Source: an uncultured Prevotellaceae bacterium (GTDB lineage: Bacteria; Bacteroidota; Bacteroidia; Bacteroidales; Bacteroidaceae). From it: 64,000 nucleotides of DNA. Shown here piece after piece: positions 8,543-16,564 of the stretch. The position numbers were made by a program, and so were the translations under genes. The stretch's first letter is position 1. Each line of letters opens with the position of its first letter. The stretch spans positions 55,851-119,850 of the forward strand of contig CAMVOK010000008.1 in the NCBI GenBank assembly GCA_947169115.1, in the 5' to 3' direction. The notes beneath the pieces were generated by a model, which searched no databases, was not told where the DNA came from, and worked only from the letters and a program-made list of their open reading frames with translations.

Positions 8543-9874
8543 GCTTTCAAGTACTTTCCCCACACCGCCGATGACATTCAGCAGATGCTCGATGTCATCG
8601 GCGTGCGGTCTTTAGACGAACTGTATGCTGAGATTCCCGAAGAGATAAAGCTTCACAGGGAACTGAACCTCCCCAGCGAGAAATCGGAGGAAGAGGTGCG
8701 CAGCATCATCCAAGGTCTGGCCGCACAGAATAAGCCTCTCACGTGCTTTGCCGGAGCGGGCAGTTATGACCACTACACCCCAAGCGTGGTGCCCTTCATT
8801 GCTAGCCGCTCGGAGTTCAGCACCAGTTACACGCCGTATCAGGCCGAAATCAGTCAGGGCACATTGCAATACATCTTCGAATACCAGACCCTGATGGCGG
8901 ACCTCACAAGCATGGACATCTCCAACGCCTCTATGTACGACGGCACAACCGCTACCGCCGAGGCCATGATGATGTGCGTGGCTGCCGCTAAGAAGCGCAA
9001 CCGCGTGCTTATCTCCCAAACCATCCAGCCCGCCGTGCTGGCCGTTTGCAAGACCTACGCCAGGTTCCACGGCATCGACCTCGTGGAGGTTCCTGAAAAG
9101 GATGGTTTGATGGACAAGGAGGCCGCCTGTCAATTGATTGAGGCAGACGATGTAGCAGGACTCATCGTGGGTCAGCCCAACCGCTACGGCCTTATCGAGG
9201 ACTTCACTGGCATGGCCGACCTTTGCCACGAGCACAAGGCCCTGCTGGCCATCAATACGATGGCTTCTGCTTTGGCTGTACTGAAGACCCCCGGCGAATG
9301 GGGAGCCGACATTGCCTGCGGTGATGCCCAAAGTCTGGGCATTCCTATGGGCTATGGTGGTCCGTACATCGGCTACCTGTGTACCAAGGAAGCCCTCGTA
9401 CGCAAGATGCCAGGCCGACTGGTTGGTGCTACCACCGATGCTGACGGACGCCGTACCTTTGTGCTGACCATGCAGGCCCGCGAACAACATATCCGTCGTG
9501 AGAAAGCCACCTCTAACATCTGTACGGCTCAGGGTTTCATGTGCCTCTATGTGGCTTGCTACCTGAGTCTGATGGGGCCGAAGGGCATGCACGAAGTGAA
9601 CGAACAAAGTTATGCTTCTGCCCATTACCTGCACGACGAGCTGCTGAAGACCGGCAAGTTCGAAAAGGTCTTCGATGCTCCCTTCCTTAATGAATTCACA
9701 CTTCGTTACAAAGGAGATGCCAAGAAACTGCGCGAGACTCTGGCTGAAGAAGGCTATCTGCTTGGTGTTCCCACCTTGTACAAGCCCGACTGCCTAACCA
9801 TCGCCAGCACAGAACGCCGCACGAAGCAAGAAATAGACAATATGGTTGACATAATTAAAGATTTGAAGATTTAA
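8471..9874 (+). CDS. gcvPA: Glycine dehydrogenase (decarboxylating) subunit 1
   Basis: The 467-residue alpha-type P-protein subunit contains FKYFPHTADDIQQML, FAGAGSYDHYTP and the core IACGDAQSLGIPMGYGGPYIGY. With gcvPB it forms the PLP-dependent P protein that decarboxylates glycine onto lipoyl-GcvH. The family normally begins just before FKYFPHT. Here about 25 extra residues precede it, of which roughly PLLREGQGGG is encoded by the right arm of a GC-rich repeat (8505-8542). No start codon fits downstream of the repeat, so the extension appears to be translated. The last codons (IKDLKI) lie in an A/T-rich 8-nt array. Confidence 0.95.
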   Translation: MMEKDMQTAKHSTPLLREGQGGGVAFKYFPHTADDIQQMLDVIGVRSLDELYAEIPEEIKLHRELNLPSEKSEEEVRSIIQGLAAQNKPLTCFAGAGSYDHYTPSVVPFIASRSEFSTSYTPYQAEISQGTLQYIFEYQTLMADLTSMDISNASMYDGTTATAEAMMMCVAAAKKRNRVLISQTIQPAVLAVCKTYARFHGIDLVEVPEKDGLMDKEAACQLIEADDVAGLIVGQPNRYGLIEDFTGMADLCHEHKALLAINTMASALAVLKTPGEWGADIACGDAQSLGIPMGYGGPYIGYLCTKEALVRKMPGRLVGATTDADGRRTFVLTMQAREQHIRREKATSNICTAQGFMCLYVACYLSLMGPKGMHEVNEQSYASAHYLHDELLKTGKFEKVFDAPFLNEFTLRYKGDAKKLRETLAEEGYLLGVPTLYKPDCLTIASTERRTKQEIDNMVDIIKDLKI

Positions 9875-9939
9875 GGATTTGAGGATCTACTCGATGCTGT
9901 CCAATCTTTAAATCATAAAATCCTTAAATCATAAAATCG
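9857..9939. repeat. Octanucleotide-type inverted arrays at the gcvPA-gcvPB junction
   Basis: The left array (9857-9890) repeats AAGATTTG-like units with an 8-nt period and includes the gcvPA stop. The right array (9902-9939) repeats AATC-TTTAAATCATAA-like units in the opposite sense. They flank a short unique segment and end 5 bp before the gcvPB ATG. Confidence 0.65.
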
Positions 9940-9943
9940 GATT

Positions 9944-11428
9944 ATGAATAAAACATACTATAGCAAACTGATATTTGAGCTTTCAAGGCCTGGTCGTGTG
10001 GGCTATTCGTTGCCCAAAAACGAGTTTGAGGGCTACAGTCTCGTCCAGTTAGGTGCGACACAGTCGCGCCAGACAAAAACCCTCCTCCCCGAATGCGACG
10101 AACTGACTGTTGTGCGCCACTACACCAACATGTCGAACAACAACTTCGGTGTCGATACGGGCTTCTACCCCTTAGGCAGTTGCACGATGAAGTACAACCC
10201 CAAACTGAACGAGGAACTCTGCCAGTTACCAGGCTTCAACATCCATCCGATGACTCCTGCCAAATATGCACAGGGAAGTCTGAAACTCTACGATGAAGTA
10301 CAGAAGACACTGGCCGAGATTGCCGGTCTCTCTCGCTTCACGCTGAATCCCTACGCTGGTGCTCATGGCGAGCTGACAGGCTTGATGGTGATTCGTCAGT
10401 ACCATATGAGTCGTGGTGATGTGGCACGCACAAAGATTATCGTGCCCGACTCGGCCCACGGCACCAACCCAGCCTCGGCAGCCGTATGCGGACTGCAGAT
10501 TGTGGAGGTGAAGTCACTTGCCGACGGTACCGTTGACGTAGAGGCCCTGAAGCCCCTGCTCGGTCCCGACATCGCTGGCATGATGATGACCAACCCCAAC
10601 ACATTGGGACTATTTGAGACCAAAATTCCCGAAATAGCACGTCTCGTCCATGAGTGCGGCGGTCTGATGTACTACGACGGAGCCAACCTGAACCCCATGC
10701 TGGGTGTTTGTCGTCCTGGCGATATGGGCTTCGATGTGATGCACATCAACCTGCACAAGACATTCTCCACGCCTCACGGAGGTGGTGGTCCAGGCAGCGG
10801 TCCTGTCGGTGTTCGCAAAGGTTTGGAAGAGTTCTTGCCGAATCCAAAGCCCCTCTCCAACTCCCCCGAGGGGGAGGGACTATACCTTCGATGCGAGGAA
10901 TCGTCTCTCGGTTACATATCCTTCTTCCTCGGCAACTTCGGCATCATCATCCGTGCCTACGCCTACCTACTCTCTTTAGGTAAGGAGAACATCCCGATGG
11001 CTGGTAAGTTGAGCGTGCTGAATGCCAACTACATCAAGGAGAGTCTTCGCAGTCACTACGAACTGCCCATCGATACGGTTTGCAAGCACGAGTTCGTCTT
11101 CGACGGTCTGCGTGAAGAGTACGGTGGCGACCACCACAGTCCAGAGCATGTGACCACACTTGACGTTGCCAAGCGTCTGCTCGACTATGGTTTCCATGCG
11201 CCCACCATCTACTTCCCCCTGCTGTTCCACGAAGCCCTGATGATTGAGCCTACGGAAACGGAGAGCAAGGAGACACTGGATGACTTCATCGCCGTAATGA
11301 AGAAGATTGCCGAGGAGGCCAAGGCCGACCCGCAACTGCTGAAGACTGCGCCCCATGACACCCCCGTTCGCCGTATGGACGACGTAAAAGCCGTGAAGGA
11401 ACCCAAGTTCACCTTCAAAGCTCTGTGA
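9944..11428 (+). CDS. gcvPB: Glycine dehydrogenase (decarboxylating) subunit 2
   Basis: The 494-residue beta-type P-protein subunit has the PLP lysine in HINLHKTFSTPHGGGGPG at Lys272, plus GSCTMKYNPKLNE and PDSAHGTNPASAA. It pairs with gcvPA. Around residues 302-310 the sequence PKPLSNSPEGEG is encoded by a 29-bp GC-rich palindromic repeat (10848-10876), identical to one inside lpdA and in the same frame. It sits in a surface segment of the family that usually varies, just before LGYISFFLGNFGI. The gene ends the gcv operon, about 90 bp before a strong bidirectional terminator. Confidence 0.96.
   Translation: MNKTYYSKLIFELSRPGRVGYSLPKNEFEGYSLVQLGATQSRQTKTLLPECDELTVVRHYTNMSNNNFGVDTGFYPLGSCTMKYNPKLNEELCQLPGFNIHPMTPAKYAQGSLKLYDEVQKTLAEIAGLSRFTLNPYAGAHGELTGLMVIRQYHMSRGDVARTKIIVPDSAHGTNPASAAVCGLQIVEVKSLADGTVDVEALKPLLGPDIAGMMMTNPNTLGLFETKIPEIARLVHECGGLMYYDGANLNPMLGVCRPGDMGFDVMHINLHKTFSTPHGGGGPGSGPVGVRKGLEEFLPNPKPLSNSPEGEGLYLRCEESSLGYISFFLGNFGIIIRAYAYLLSLGKENIPMAGKLSVLNANYIKESLRSHYELPIDTVCKHEFVFDGLREEYGGDHHSPEHVTTLDVAKRLLDYGFHAPTIYFPLLFHEALMIEPTETESKETLDDFIAVMKKIAEEAKADPQLLKTAPHDTPVRRMDDVKAVKEPKFTFKAL
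10848..10876 (+). repeat. 29-bp GC-rich palindromic repeat inside gcvPB
   Basis: The sequence from 10848 to 10876 is identical to 15194-15222 in lpdA. It contains the palindrome CTCCCCCGAGGGGGAG and reads PLSNSPEGE in both genes. It belongs to the same GC-rich family as the intergenic pairs at 7.9, 8.4 and 29.6 kb. Confidence 0.85.
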
Positions 11429-11512
11429 GGATGTAAGAGGAATCATAGTCGATTCCCGAACATAAACAGGCTCGACCGAAGGTCAAGGCTTTATAATCCC
11501 CTTCCTGATAAC

Positions 11513-11553
11513 AAAAAAGCACCGCACCCCAACTGGAGTGCGGTGCTTTTTTT
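11513..11553. terminator. Bidirectional rho-independent terminator
   Basis: GCACCGCAC (11519-11527) pairs with GTGCGGTGC (11538-11546), flanked by A6 on the left and T7 on the right. It serves the convergent gcvPB and ATPase genes. Confidence 0.9.
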
Positions 11554-11560
11554 ATACAGT

Positions 11561-12772
11561 TTAATACAGGAATCCGAGCATCCAAAGTGGCAGTTTGGCA
11601 CCATCGGGGATGTCCCAGTCATCGGCAAAGACATAGGAATCCTTCACACCGGCAATCTGTGAGAAGTCCTTACTCCGACCGCCAATCTCAAAGGTATATT
11701 TCCCGTCCACCTTGAGGTCGCCCTGCGTCTTCCCATATTCCACTTGGTGAGACTCCATCAGACAACTCACGGCAAAGGTCTCACGCAGGGTGCCAATTTC
11801 CGCCTTGGTGGGCGCCAGTGCGTACAGGATATTGGGATTCTCCAGATAAACCTTGTCCGGCTTCGCCAACTTCCCAATCTTCTTTTTGTCAGAATACAAG
11901 AGGTTCAGCACCTTAGCATCGCCCAGATATTTGAGGTATTCGACCACTGTATCACGACCTATCTCAAGGGCAGAGGCTATCTTGTTGGCATTCAACTCAA
12001 AGGGAACTTCGCCGCATATCAGTGCGACGAGAGCCTGAATCTTCCTGACGTTGGCTATGTCCACCTTACATATCCGAGGCAGTTCGTTTTCGATGATATA
12101 GTTGACCACCTGCTCAATCCTCATGTAATACTCCCCCCTTCCCTCCAAAAAGAAAGGATAATAGCCATACTCCAGATATTCCTTAAACAAGGCGACAGGC
12201 TTACACTTCGAGGTGACCATCTGCCACAGGTCGTAAGGGTGATCCAGGACATCCTCCAATGTCCATTTGGGGAACGTCAAACCATGATAGAAGCGCAGAG
12301 CCTCACGGAATGACAGTCCCAGCATCGTATATTTGACAGCACGGCGCGAAAGGTCGGCATCCCCCTCTTTCAGGCGAAGGAGTGAAGAACCGCTCACTAT
12401 CACCCTCAATTCAGGGAACAACTCATATATTTCCTTGATTTCGCGGCTCCAGTCCGAGGTTCCGGGCTTGTATTTATGGATCTCGTCAATCACCAACAAC
12501 TCGCCACCACGAATCACGAACTCCTCAGCCAATCCCACAAGCGTGCGTGTGGAGAAATCCACCGTATCAGCCGAGCAGTACAGGACACTGCGATCGGTGG
12601 GCTTGTAGCTCCGTTTCAGATATTGCTTGATGAGCGTGGATTTTCCCACACCCTTTGCCCCCATGATGCTGACTAGTTGGGCATTCCAGTGGATTTCGTT
12701 CATCTTTTCACGAACGATATTCATTGAAGTATTTGCCAGCAGACGGTCATGTTTCCTGAATAATGCATCCAT
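11561..12772 (-). CDS. AAA ATPase of the DUF4143 type
   Basis: The 403-residue protein starts at the ATG at 12770-12772 (MDALFRKHDRLL), chosen because it matches the start of the paralogue at 50844-52040. Walker A is GAKGVGKST (Lys44) and Walker B is ELLVIDEIHKY. A winged-helix-like region (NKIASALEIGRDTVVEYL) follows, then the C-terminal EYGKTQGDLKVDGKYTFEIGG region, which in this family resembles a restriction-type fold. Members are abundant in Bacteroidetes and their function is unknown. The gene stands alone with a tandem palindrome array in its promoter (12808-12855). Confidence 0.85.
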   Translation of the reverse strand: MDALFRKHDRLLANTSMNIVREKMNEIHWNAQLVSIMGAKGVGKSTLIKQYLKRSYKPTDRSVLYCSADTVDFSTRTLVGLAEEFVIRGGELLVIDEIHKYKPGTSDWSREIKEIYELFPELRVIVSGSSLLRLKEGDADLSRRAVKYTMLGLSFREALRFYHGLTFPKWTLEDVLDHPYDLWQMVTSKCKPVALFKEYLEYGYYPFFLEGRGEYYMRIEQVVNYIIENELPRICKVDIANVRKIQALVALICGEVPFELNANKIASALEIGRDTVVEYLKYLGDAKVLNLLYSDKKKIGKLAKPDKVYLENPNILYALAPTKAEIGTLRETFAVSCLMESHQVEYGKTQGDLKVDGKYTFEIGGRSKDFSQIAGVKDSYVFADDWDIPDGAKLPLWMLGFLY

Positions 12773-12791
12773 ATACATCAGTATTATGCCG

Positions 12792-12799
12792 CAAAGGTA
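12792..12799 (-). promoter_or_regulatory. -7 box of the ATPase gene
   Basis: TACCTTTG on the minus strand lies 20 bp upstream of the ATG at 12772. The first palindrome (12808-12823) lies just upstream of it, between the -7 box and the expected -33 position. Confidence 0.55.
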
Positions 12800-12807
12800 A
12801 TTGTTTT

Positions 12808-12855
12808 GTTGCACATGCGCAACACTATTCGGCAAAAATGTTGCGCATGCGCAAC
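12808..12855. promoter_or_regulatory. Tandem palindromic operator candidates, 32 bp apart
   Basis: GTTGCACATGCGCAAC (12808-12823, one mismatch) and GTTGCGCATGCGCAAC (12840-12855, perfect) are 16-bp palindromes followed by the same ACTATT. They repeat every 32 bp, about three helical turns, upstream of the -7 box. Their position fits repressor sites. The paralogue at 50.8 kb has different sites with the same phasing. Confidence 0.6.
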
Positions 12856-12954
12856 ACTATTACAAGAAGACCCCTTCACGACGGACATATGCGAGGGTCT
12901 AGAGCGATGCCTCAGACTAGTGGTATTTACGTTTGACAAATTGGGGCAAGGGGA

Positions 12955-13665
12955 TTACGTTTTTTTGAATATGGCAAAGATGCTGTAGTCGGTGTTACGG
13001 TCGTAGATATCCTCACCCTCGCAGGTCTTCACCCAGCGCACCACACGGACGGTAACGGGGAGCGCCATGACCTCGTAGAGCGTCTTCAGTACCAGTTGCG
13101 ACAACATCATCAACGGCAGTTCCTCGTTGGGCAACACACCGTAGAAAGCCAGAGGGAAGAAAAGGAGTGAGTCGGCCCCCTCACCCCATACGGTGCTCAT
13201 GATGGCGCGTAGGGGGAAGCGGCGTCCCCTATCGCGAACCTTCATGCGGCTCATGACATAGGCATTAACGAAACTGCCTGTAAGAAAGGACAAGAAGGAG
13301 GCAAGGGCAATACGCAGCGTAAGGCCGAAAATAGCATGGAACCCCTGCTCGTTGTCCCAGTAAGGGGCACCAGGAATGGCATCGGCCAGAGAAGCCACCA
13401 TCATAAATGCAAAGTTGACGATGAAGCCCGTCCATATCAGGATGCTGGCACGGCGATAGCCCCACACCTCGCACACCACATCATTGACGATGTAGGAGAC
13501 CGGGAAAATGAGCAGTCCGCCCGTCAGGTGGAGCGGTCCAAACACCATCTGCTTGGTCTCAAGAATGTTGGAGGCTATCAGGCATACGGTAAAGAGAATG
13601 CTTAACTCCATGAACATCACGGAGACCATTGTTCTCTCATCCCTGTTCCGATTATCCATATTCAT
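12955..13665 (-). CDS. yhhQ: Queuosine precursor transporter (VUT/YhhQ family)
   Basis: The 236-residue membrane protein has about six hydrophobic segments and the family landmarks SNILETKQ, FPVSYIVNDVVCEVWGYRRA and GEGADSLLFFPLAFYG. Members take up queuine or preQ precursors used for tRNA queuosine. ATGs at 13665 and 13659 are both possible starts. A TACCTTTG -7 box on the minus strand (13686-13693) leaves a leader of about 15-20 nt, too short for a preQ1 riboswitch. No queuosine biosynthesis gene is adjacent. Confidence 0.88.
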   Translation of the reverse strand: MNMDNRNRDERTMVSVMFMELSILFTVCLIASNILETKQMVFGPLHLTGGLLIFPVSYIVNDVVCEVWGYRRASILIWTGFIVNFAFMMVASLADAIPGAPYWDNEQGFHAIFGLTLRIALASFLSFLTGSFVNAYVMSRMKVRDRGRRFPLRAIMSTVWGEGADSLLFFPLAFYGVLPNEELPLMMLSQLVLKTLYEVMALPVTVRVVRWVKTCEGEDIYDRNTDYSIFAIFKKT

Positions 13666-13685
13666 TTAATATCCATTGAATCGTA

Positions 13686-13693
13686 CAAAGGTA
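13686..13693 (-). promoter_or_regulatory. -7 box of the queuosine transporter gene
   Basis: TACCTTTG on the minus strand lies 21 bp upstream of the start codon at 13665. A further TACCTTTG on the plus strand (13758-13765) probably serves the divergent nuclease gene. Confidence 0.5.
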
Positions 13694-13798
13694 CTCAAAA
13701 TTCGTTGAATCTCAGCTTTCGCATTCCTAAAATTTGGCCTTTTCCCTGCTTAATCGTACCTTTGCAACAGATAAAGACATGAAGGAGATTATCATACA

Positions 13799-15004
13799 AT
13801 GGAAGAGAACAAACTGACATCATATAAGTCCGAAGCCGAAGCCATCAAGTTAGCCATTCTACAGGGACAGTATGAAGCTGCCAAGGGTGTGAACCGTATT
13901 CAGCTATCCGTATATTTCGGAATAGGTAAGTATATTTCACTGAATACTCGTAAAGGTAAATGGGGAACGGGTGCACTGGAAGCCATCAGCCAAATACTGC
14001 GTAAAGAGTTGCCTGGATTAAGGGGATTCTCAGTAAATAGTTTAAAGAACATGCGTAAGTTTTATGAAAACTGGCAGATACTTGATCCCAATTCGACATT
14101 TACAAATGTCGGAATCGAATCTTCTAAATCGACATTTGCAAATGTCGAATTGCAAGACACTGAAATCCAGCCTAATAAAAATTCAACAAGCACAATTGTA
14201 GACTTGAAGAACTACAAAATTGATATCTATCAATCTATAAAAATACCCGGAAACAAGGACTTTCCACTGGAAGACTTCTTCCAGCTTTCATTTTCTCATC
14301 ATATAAAAATTATTGAGGGAGCAAAAGATATAGCTGAACGTTATTACTATATCCATCGAGCTGTCGAAGAAAACATACCATCAGATAAGCTGCCAAGGTT
14401 TATGAAAGACAATGCCTATGGATTGCAAAGCCAAATGCCTAGTAACTTCACCAAGACCTTAACAAATACTACTCTGGCTCGCAAGGCTGTGATGATGTTC
14501 AAAGATTCCTATCTGCTGGATTTTATTAATGTGGAGCAAATTAGTGAACGTGAGGCTATCGATATTGACGAACGTGAGGTGGAACAGCAGATTGTACAGA
14601 AGGTAAAGCAGTTTATTATGACCTTCGGCAGGGATTTTGCATTCGTTGGCAACCAGTATCACTTAGAGATATACGGCGTAGAGCACTTTCCCGATTTGCT
14701 TTTCTTCAATCGAGAGTTAAATGCCCTCGTTGTTTTTGAGTTGAAAATCGGGACATTCAAGACCTCCTATTTAGGGCAGTTGATGGGTTACCTTTCTATT
14801 CTTGAGGCGAAAGTGAAAAAGCCACATGAGAATCCCCCTATTGGCATTGTGCTCTGTAAGGAAGCCAATAGAGATTATGTAGAGTTCGTCATCCGCGACT
14901 ACGACAAGCCCATGGGTGTGGCTACCTATAAGACCACCACCGACATGCCAGAAGAGTTGCGCCATGCCATGCCCGACATTGAGGAACTAAAGAAATTACT
15001 TTAA
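13799..15004 (+). CDS. YhcG-like protein with DUF1016 N-terminus and PDDEXK nuclease domain
   Basis: The 401-residue protein has the DUF1016 N-terminal helices (LQGQYEAAKGVNRIQLSVYF, GFSVNSLKNMRKFYENW). Its C-terminal PDDEXK-type nuclease core has FPDLLFFNRELNALVVFELK, where Asp and the E-x-K are the expected metal and catalytic residues, followed by a Gln-containing helix (YLGQLMGYLSI). Residues about 98-118 are encoded by two palindromes (14094-14111 and 14129-14148) that join the two domains. The base composition is AT-rich compared with neighbours, so it is probably acquired. The family is often linked to mobile DNA or genome defence; its role here is unproven. Confidence 0.85.
   Translation: MEENKLTSYKSEAEAIKLAILQGQYEAAKGVNRIQLSVYFGIGKYISLNTRKGKWGTGALEAISQILRKELPGLRGFSVNSLKNMRKFYENWQILDPNSTFTNVGIESSKSTFANVELQDTEIQPNKNSTSTIVDLKNYKIDIYQSIKIPGNKDFPLEDFFQLSFSHHIKIIEGAKDIAERYYYIHRAVEENIPSDKLPRFMKDNAYGLQSQMPSNFTKTLTNTTLARKAVMMFKDSYLLDFINVEQISEREAIDIDEREVEQQIVQKVKQFIMTFGRDFAFVGNQYHLEIYGVEHFPDLLFFNRELNALVVFELKIGTFKTSYLGQLMGYLSILEAKVKKPHENPPIGIVLCKEANRDYVEFVIRDYDKPMGVATYKTTTDMPEELRHAMPDIEELKKLL
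14094..14148. repeat. Two palindromes inside the nuclease gene
   Basis: CGACATTTACAAATGTCG (14094-14111) and the perfect 20-bp palindrome TCGACATTTGCAAATGTCGA (14129-14148) lie 35 bp apart in the interdomain linker. They are translated as STFTNVG and STFANVE. Confidence 0.8.
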
Positions 15005-15024
15005 AATACATTAAAAAGAACACT

Positions 15025-16476
15025 ATGAACACAGATCTTATCATTATCGGTGCCGGCCCTGGTGGATATGAGACAGCGGTGCGAGCTGCTAAGGCAGGGC
15101 TGCAAGTTGTGGTTATAGAGAAGGAACATCTGGGCGGAACCTGCCTGAATGCAGGTTGCATCCCCACGAAGTGTTTGTGCCATGAGGCAGAACAGCCCCT
15201 CTCCAACTCCCCCGAGGGGGAGAGTGACCGCTTGCGCGAGGCCATTGCACGGAAGAACGAAGTCGTAGAAAAACTGAAAACTGGCATTGCTCAGTTGATG
15301 AAGACACCAGGCATCACGCTCGTGGAAGGCGAAGCACGGTTTGTGGATGTGCATACGGTAGCAGTTGGCAAAATGGTAAATGGTGAATGGTCTAATGGTA
15401 AATGGGAGGCTCCCAATATTATCATTGCCACGGGCAGTGTGACGAAGTTCCTGCCCATTCCCGGAGCACATGCCGAGGGTGTGGTGACCAGTACGGAAAT
15501 GCTAAACCTCACCACCCTACCCCAACGCCTCGCCATCATTGGTGGTGGTGTCATCGGCTTGGAGTTCGCCAGCATCTTCCAGAGCATGGGTTCACAGGTG
15601 ACGGTCATCGAGTTCTGCAAGGAGGTTCTTCCCCAGTTCGACCGCGACTTGGCCAAGCGTCTGCGTACCAGCCTCAAGAAACGTGGCATTGAGTTTCATA
15701 CCAATGCGGCAGCGAAGGAAATTAGAAGAAAGGAGCAAGGAGCAGGGAGCAAGGAACAAGAAAAATATAATAGTGAGGGAGAAAAACAAGAGATAGGCGT
15801 ATCCTCTTGCCCCTTGCCCCTTGCCCCTTACCTCGAAATAGACTTTGAAGAAAAAGGCAAACTACAGAGCGTGGAGGCCGACCTCGTGCTGATGGCTGTT
15901 GGTCGTGCTGCCAATCTCGATAGCCTGAACCTTGCCGATGTGGGCATTGAGACAACACCACGTGGCATCAAGGTTGACGAGAACATGCAGACCAACGTTC
16001 CCGGTATCTATGCCATTGGTGACGTGAACGGACTTATCCAACTCGCCCATGCTGCCAGTGCTCAAGGGAGGGTTGCCCTCGCGCACATCATCAGTAACTC
16101 TAATTCTTCACTCTTCACTCTTCACTCTTCACTCTCCATCATTCCCTCCGCCGTCTTCACAGTTCCCGAAGCAGCAATGGTGGGACAGACAGAGGAGCAG
16201 TTGGAAGAAGCAGGTATCGAGTACCAGAGTCACAAGGCTATGTATCGTGCCAATGGTAAAGCATTAGCGATGGAGGCAGAAGATGGTCTCGTAAAGATTC
16301 TGACGGACACGGAAGGGCATATCCTCGGTTGTCACATCCTGGGAGCCCACGCCAGCGACCTCATTCACGAAGTCACCTTGGCCATGCGCCTCGGTGCCAC
16401 CATCCACGACATTGCAGACACGGTGCATGCCCATCCTTCGCTCAGCGAAATTCTACTCGCTGCCGCCGAGGCATAA
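15025..16476 (+). CDS. lpdA: Dihydrolipoyl dehydrogenase (glycine cleavage L protein)
   Basis: The 483-residue flavoprotein has the N-terminal FAD fold GAGPGGYETAVRAAKAG, the redox pair Cys40/Cys45 in GGTCLNAGCIPTK, the NAD fold IGGGVIGLEFASIF and the C-terminal HAHPSLSE with the catalytic His. It reoxidises lipoyl-GcvH and may also serve 2-oxoacid dehydrogenases. It is about 30 residues longer than usual because of four in-frame repeat elements. These are a GC-rich palindrome (about residues 57-66), ATGGTAA heptamers (about 117-128), paired GGAGCAA/CTTGCCC arrays (about 236-269) and TTCACTC heptamers (about 361-370). All motifs are intact and the frame is open, so it is probably functional. 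It is not in the gcv operon but 3.6 kb downstream. Confidence 0.95.
   Translation: MNTDLIIIGAGPGGYETAVRAAKAGLQVVVIEKEHLGGTCLNAGCIPTKCLCHEAEQPLSNSPEGESDRLREAIARKNEVVEKLKTGIAQLMKTPGITLVEGEARFVDVHTVAVGKMVNGEWSNGKWEAPNIIIATGSVTKFLPIPGAHAEGVVTSTEMLNLTTLPQRLAIIGGGVIGLEFASIFQSMGSQVTVIEFCKEVLPQFDRDLAKRLRTSLKKRGIEFHTNAAAKEIRRKEQGAGSKEQEKYNSEGEKQEIGVSSCPLPLAPYLEIDFEEKGKLQSVEADLVLMAVGRAANLDSLNLADVGIETTPRGIKVDENMQTNVPGIYAIGDVNGLIQLAHAASAQGRVALAHIISNSNSSLFTLHSSLSIIPSAVFTVPEAAMVGQTEEQLEEAGIEYQSHKAMYRANGKALAMEAEDGLVKILTDTEGHILGCHILGAHASDLIHEVTLAMRLGATIHDIADTVHAHPSLSEILLAAAEA
15194..15222 (+). repeat. 29-bp GC-rich palindromic repeat inside lpdA
   Basis: It is identical over 29 bp to 10848-10876 in gcvPB and read in the same frame (PLSNSPEGE). 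It lies shortly after the redox-active cysteines. Confidence 0.85.
15373..15408 (+). repeat. ATGGTAA-type heptamer array inside lpdA
   Basis: Five units of ATGGTAA/ATGGTGA/ATGGGAG (one unit 8 nt long) encode a Met/Asn/Gly/Trp-rich loop. The reverse complement, TTTACCA, is a unit of the intergenic array at 28.7 kb. Confidence 0.75.
15730..15833 (+). repeat. Paired GGAGCAA / CTTGCCC heptamer arrays inside lpdA
   Basis: The left array (15730-15760) repeats AAGGAGC-like units. The right array (15806-15833) repeats CTTGCCC. They are near reverse complements separated by about 45 bp and translated as KEQ-rich and PLPLAP-rich segments. The same pair occurs in tamL at 62304-62420. Confidence 0.85.
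16107..16134 (+). repeat. TTCACTC heptamer array inside lpdA
   Basis: Four perfect TTCACTC units encode the cycle F-T-L-H-S-S-L. The complementary orientation (GAGTGAA), which contains a TGA codon in every frame cycle, is found only in intergenic arrays or at a gene's end. Confidence 0.9.
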
Positions 16477-16494
16477 AAAGCATGGTTTATCAAC

Positions 16495-16544
16495 AAAAAA
16501 GGCCGGCGGTACGGGAATTGTCCCGTACCGCCGGCCTTTTTTTG
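16495..16544. terminator. Bidirectional rho-independent terminator
   Basis: A perfect 16-bp stem (16501-16516 with 16521-16536) has an ATTG loop and is flanked by A6 and T7. It serves the convergent lpdA and lyase genes. Confidence 0.95.
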
Positions 16545-16564
16545 TTTCCTGTAAAACCTACACC

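Noticed and set aside
11561..12772. AAA/DUF4143 ATPase as part of a toxin-antitoxin pair
   Set aside because: Both copies stand alone without a small partner gene on either side.
13666..13698. preQ1 riboswitch upstream of the queuosine transporter gene
   Set aside because: The -7 box leaves a leader of only about 15-20 nt.
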